A stretch of 7,253 nucleotides of DNA from Clostridiales bacterium (GTDB taxonomy: Bacteria; Bacillota; Clostridia; Oscillospirales; JAAYOS01). The notes under the pieces are model-generated. The model was not told where the DNA came from and did not search any database. It saw nothing but the letters and a program-made list of their open reading frames with translations. Shown here piece after piece: positions 6,449 to 7,253 of this stretch; positions within the stretch are counted from its first letter, which is position 1, and each line of letters begins with the position of its first letter. The stretch covers positions 1-7,253 of the forward strand of contig JAAYMG010000151.1 in assembly GCA_012521525.1 (NCBI GenBank), given 5' to 3'. The translations under genes were made by a program, and so were the position numbers.

Positions 6449-6753
6449 ACTGAAAAAAGAGACTTGGTACATCTGCTGCTGCATTATTCACACATTAGTA
6501 ACGCCTTGGATTTTGATCCAGGGCGAGTTTAATACCTTATGGTTCCAGAAAGCGTTTGTACCGACTTTACTTCCTCATTATCAGGCTTTATATTGGACAA
6601 CGTGTATTTGCATTATAAGTCGGAAAAGCTTCCGGTGAGCTGAGCGGTGTTTTTGGGAGGATCCAAGCAACAAAATAGTGCATCCGATGTTTTTTATTAT
6701 GCTTGTAGGAAATGTCATTAAATGTCCTTGTTGTCAAGAGATATTGTCAACAG
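6449..6753. other. Intergenic stretch without recognisable gene
   Basis: About 305 bases between the HD-GYP stop and the bidirectional terminator. A 65-codon frame opening with TTG at 6441 has no ribosome binding site and an implausible composition rich in Cys, Trp and Ile. A small CGGAA/TTCCG hairpin occurs near 6622-6635 without a U tract. I see no RNA gene or repeat here. Transcripts of the HD-GYP gene may run to the terminator at 6754-6785. Confidence 0.6.
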
Positions 6754-6785
6754 AAAAAACTGCTTCATTTCTGAAGCAGTTTTTT
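6754..6785. terminator. Bidirectional rho-independent terminator
   Basis: ACTGCTTCA (6759-6767) and TGAAGCAGT (6772-6780) form a perfect 9-bp stem around TTTC. The stem has an A run on its left and a T run on its right, so both strands read as stem plus poly-U. It directly follows the CCA end of the minus-strand tRNA-Leu and would also stop plus-strand transcripts from the HD-GYP gene. Confidence 0.92.
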
Positions 6786-6872
6786 GGTGCGCGAGGCGGG
6801 ACTTGAACCCGCACGTGCGTATTGCACACTAGAACCTGAATCTAGCGAGTCTGCCAATTCCACCACTCGCGC
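6785..6872 (-). tRNA. tRNA-Leu (anticodon CAG)
   Basis: An 88-base class II tRNA with CCA encoded. The acceptor GCGCGAG pairs with CTCGCGC, the anticodon stem CTAGA/TCTAG encloses the loop TTCAGGT, and the anticodon CAG (6836-6838 on the plus strand) reads CUG. The long variable arm (GTGC/GCAC stem) is typical of leucine tRNAs. The T arm GCGGG-TTCAAGT-CCCGC is intact. It is the second gene of a two-tRNA unit and is followed at once by the terminator. Confidence 0.97.
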
Positions 6873-6895
6873 GCATTATTCAAATTTGTAATATT

Positions 6896-6922
6896 CAAGG
6901 GGCTGAACTGATCAACCCCTTG
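6896..6922 (-). other. Hairpin between the two tRNA genes
   Basis: CAAGGGG (6896-6902) pairs with CCCCTTG (6916-6922). The stem continues to about 11 positions with one mismatch (CTGA with TCAA) around a five-base loop. On the transcribed minus strand no U run follows, so it is more likely a processing structure or spacer than a terminator. Confidence 0.5.
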
Positions 6923-6925
6923 ATC

Positions 6926-7009
6926 TGGTGCGAGTGATGGGACTTGAACCCATACGCCATCGACACACGCCCCTCAAACGTGCCTGTCTACCAATTCCAG
7001 CACACTCGC
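6926..7009 (-). tRNA. tRNA-Leu (anticodon GAG)
   Basis: An 84-base class II tRNA with CCA encoded. The acceptor GCGAGTG pairs with CACTCGC and the anticodon stem is CACGT/GCGTG (one G-U pair). The loop TTGAGGG gives anticodon GAG (6973-6975 on the plus strand), reading CUC and CUU. The variable region TGTCGATGGCGT is of leucine type and the T arm ATGGG-TTCAAGT-CCCAT is intact. It is the first gene of the tandem unit, about 58 bases downstream of the inferred transcription start. Confidence 0.97.
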
Positions 7010-7073
7010 ATATTGATTGAGCTACAAAGGGATCGCGCTCCATGAGGGGACTTCTGTTTGAAGCGCATTATTG

Positions 7074-7102
7074 ATTATAGCGTTTGGTTGGCGCTTTGTC
7101 AA
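7074..7102 (-). promoter_or_regulatory. Fully consensus promoter of the tRNA-Leu pair
   Basis: On the minus strand TTGACA (7097-7102) and TATAAT (7074-7079) are separated by exactly 17 bp, matching the sigma-A consensus at all 12 positions. AT-rich sequence, including the dyad GTTAA/TTAAC, lies just upstream where an UP element would sit. The inferred start is near 7067. Nothing definite is seen from 7103 to the right edge. Confidence 0.92.
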
Positions 7103-7253
7103 CTGTTAATTTAACTGGATTATCTGGTACGCAAATTGCAAGTTAAAGTGAAACACTTTTTCTCTGTCAAATGTTATCTAGATATCTTGTAGTTTTCGCT
7201 TGTTTCTGGCGGTTTGGGTCTGGGCGGAACGGGAAATGCTTTCGCTATGAACA

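Noticed and set aside
6441..6638. 65-codon frame overlapping the end of the HD-GYP gene
   Set aside because: It starts with TTG inside the HD-GYP gene without a Shine-Dalgarno sequence, and its composition is unlike a real protein.
6785..7009. tRNA-Leu genes as an integration (att) site
   Set aside because: No integrase gene is present and I noticed no repeat of the tRNA 3' ends elsewhere in the window.
7174..7253. Possible C-terminal end of a minus-strand gene entering from the right edge (proline-rich tail ending ENYKISR)
   Set aside because: Only 25 codons are visible, a second frame is equally open, and no motif can be recognised. It needs sequence beyond the window.

Overview
The window looks like chromosomal DNA of an anaerobic clostridial Firmicute. 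The evidence is strong GGAGG-type ribosome binding sites, TTG and GTG starts, consensus sigma-A promoters, moderate base composition, a class I (anaerobe-type) hybrid cluster protein, a DUF4317 protein (a family I know mainly from Clostridia) and a short clostridial-type malic enzyme. The species cannot be named from this stretch.

Layout, left to right. Positions 1-252 hold no convincing gene. An orphan three-helix holin-like membrane protein (253-516, +) follows, then a malic enzyme (628-1812, +) closed by a clear intrinsic terminator (1904-1940). A DUF4317 protein of unknown function lies on the minus strand (2077-3198). It is divergent from hcp (3512-5140, +), and the 313-bp gap between them carries a good sigma-A promoter for the DUF4317 gene, a perfect 18-bp palindrome and an extended -10 element for hcp. 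A gene-poor 450-bp gap follows hcp and contains a long hairpin. Next comes a stand-alone HD-GYP protein (5591-6448, +), probably a cyclic-di-GMP phosphodiesterase, with its own extended -10 promoter and an 8-bp dyad in its leader. The right end holds two tandem tRNA-Leu genes (anticodons GAG then CAG) on the minus strand, driven by a fully consensus promoter (TTGACA, 17 bp, TATAAT) and ended by a bidirectional terminator.

The genes look like separate transcription units rather than one pathway operon. Malic enzyme serves central carbon metabolism (malate to pyruvate plus CO2). Hcp is associated with nitrosative stress and NO reduction. HD-GYP works in cyclic-dinucleotide signalling. The most interesting structure is the DUF4317/hcp intergenic region. 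The palindrome is the size of a CRP/FNR-family operator, and its centre lies about 41.5 bp upstream of the inferred hcp start, the class II activator position. The same site is about 82.5 bp from the inferred DUF4317 start, which suggests, without proving, that both genes belong to one regulon. I see no clearly new multi-gene system, mobile element or CRISPR array.
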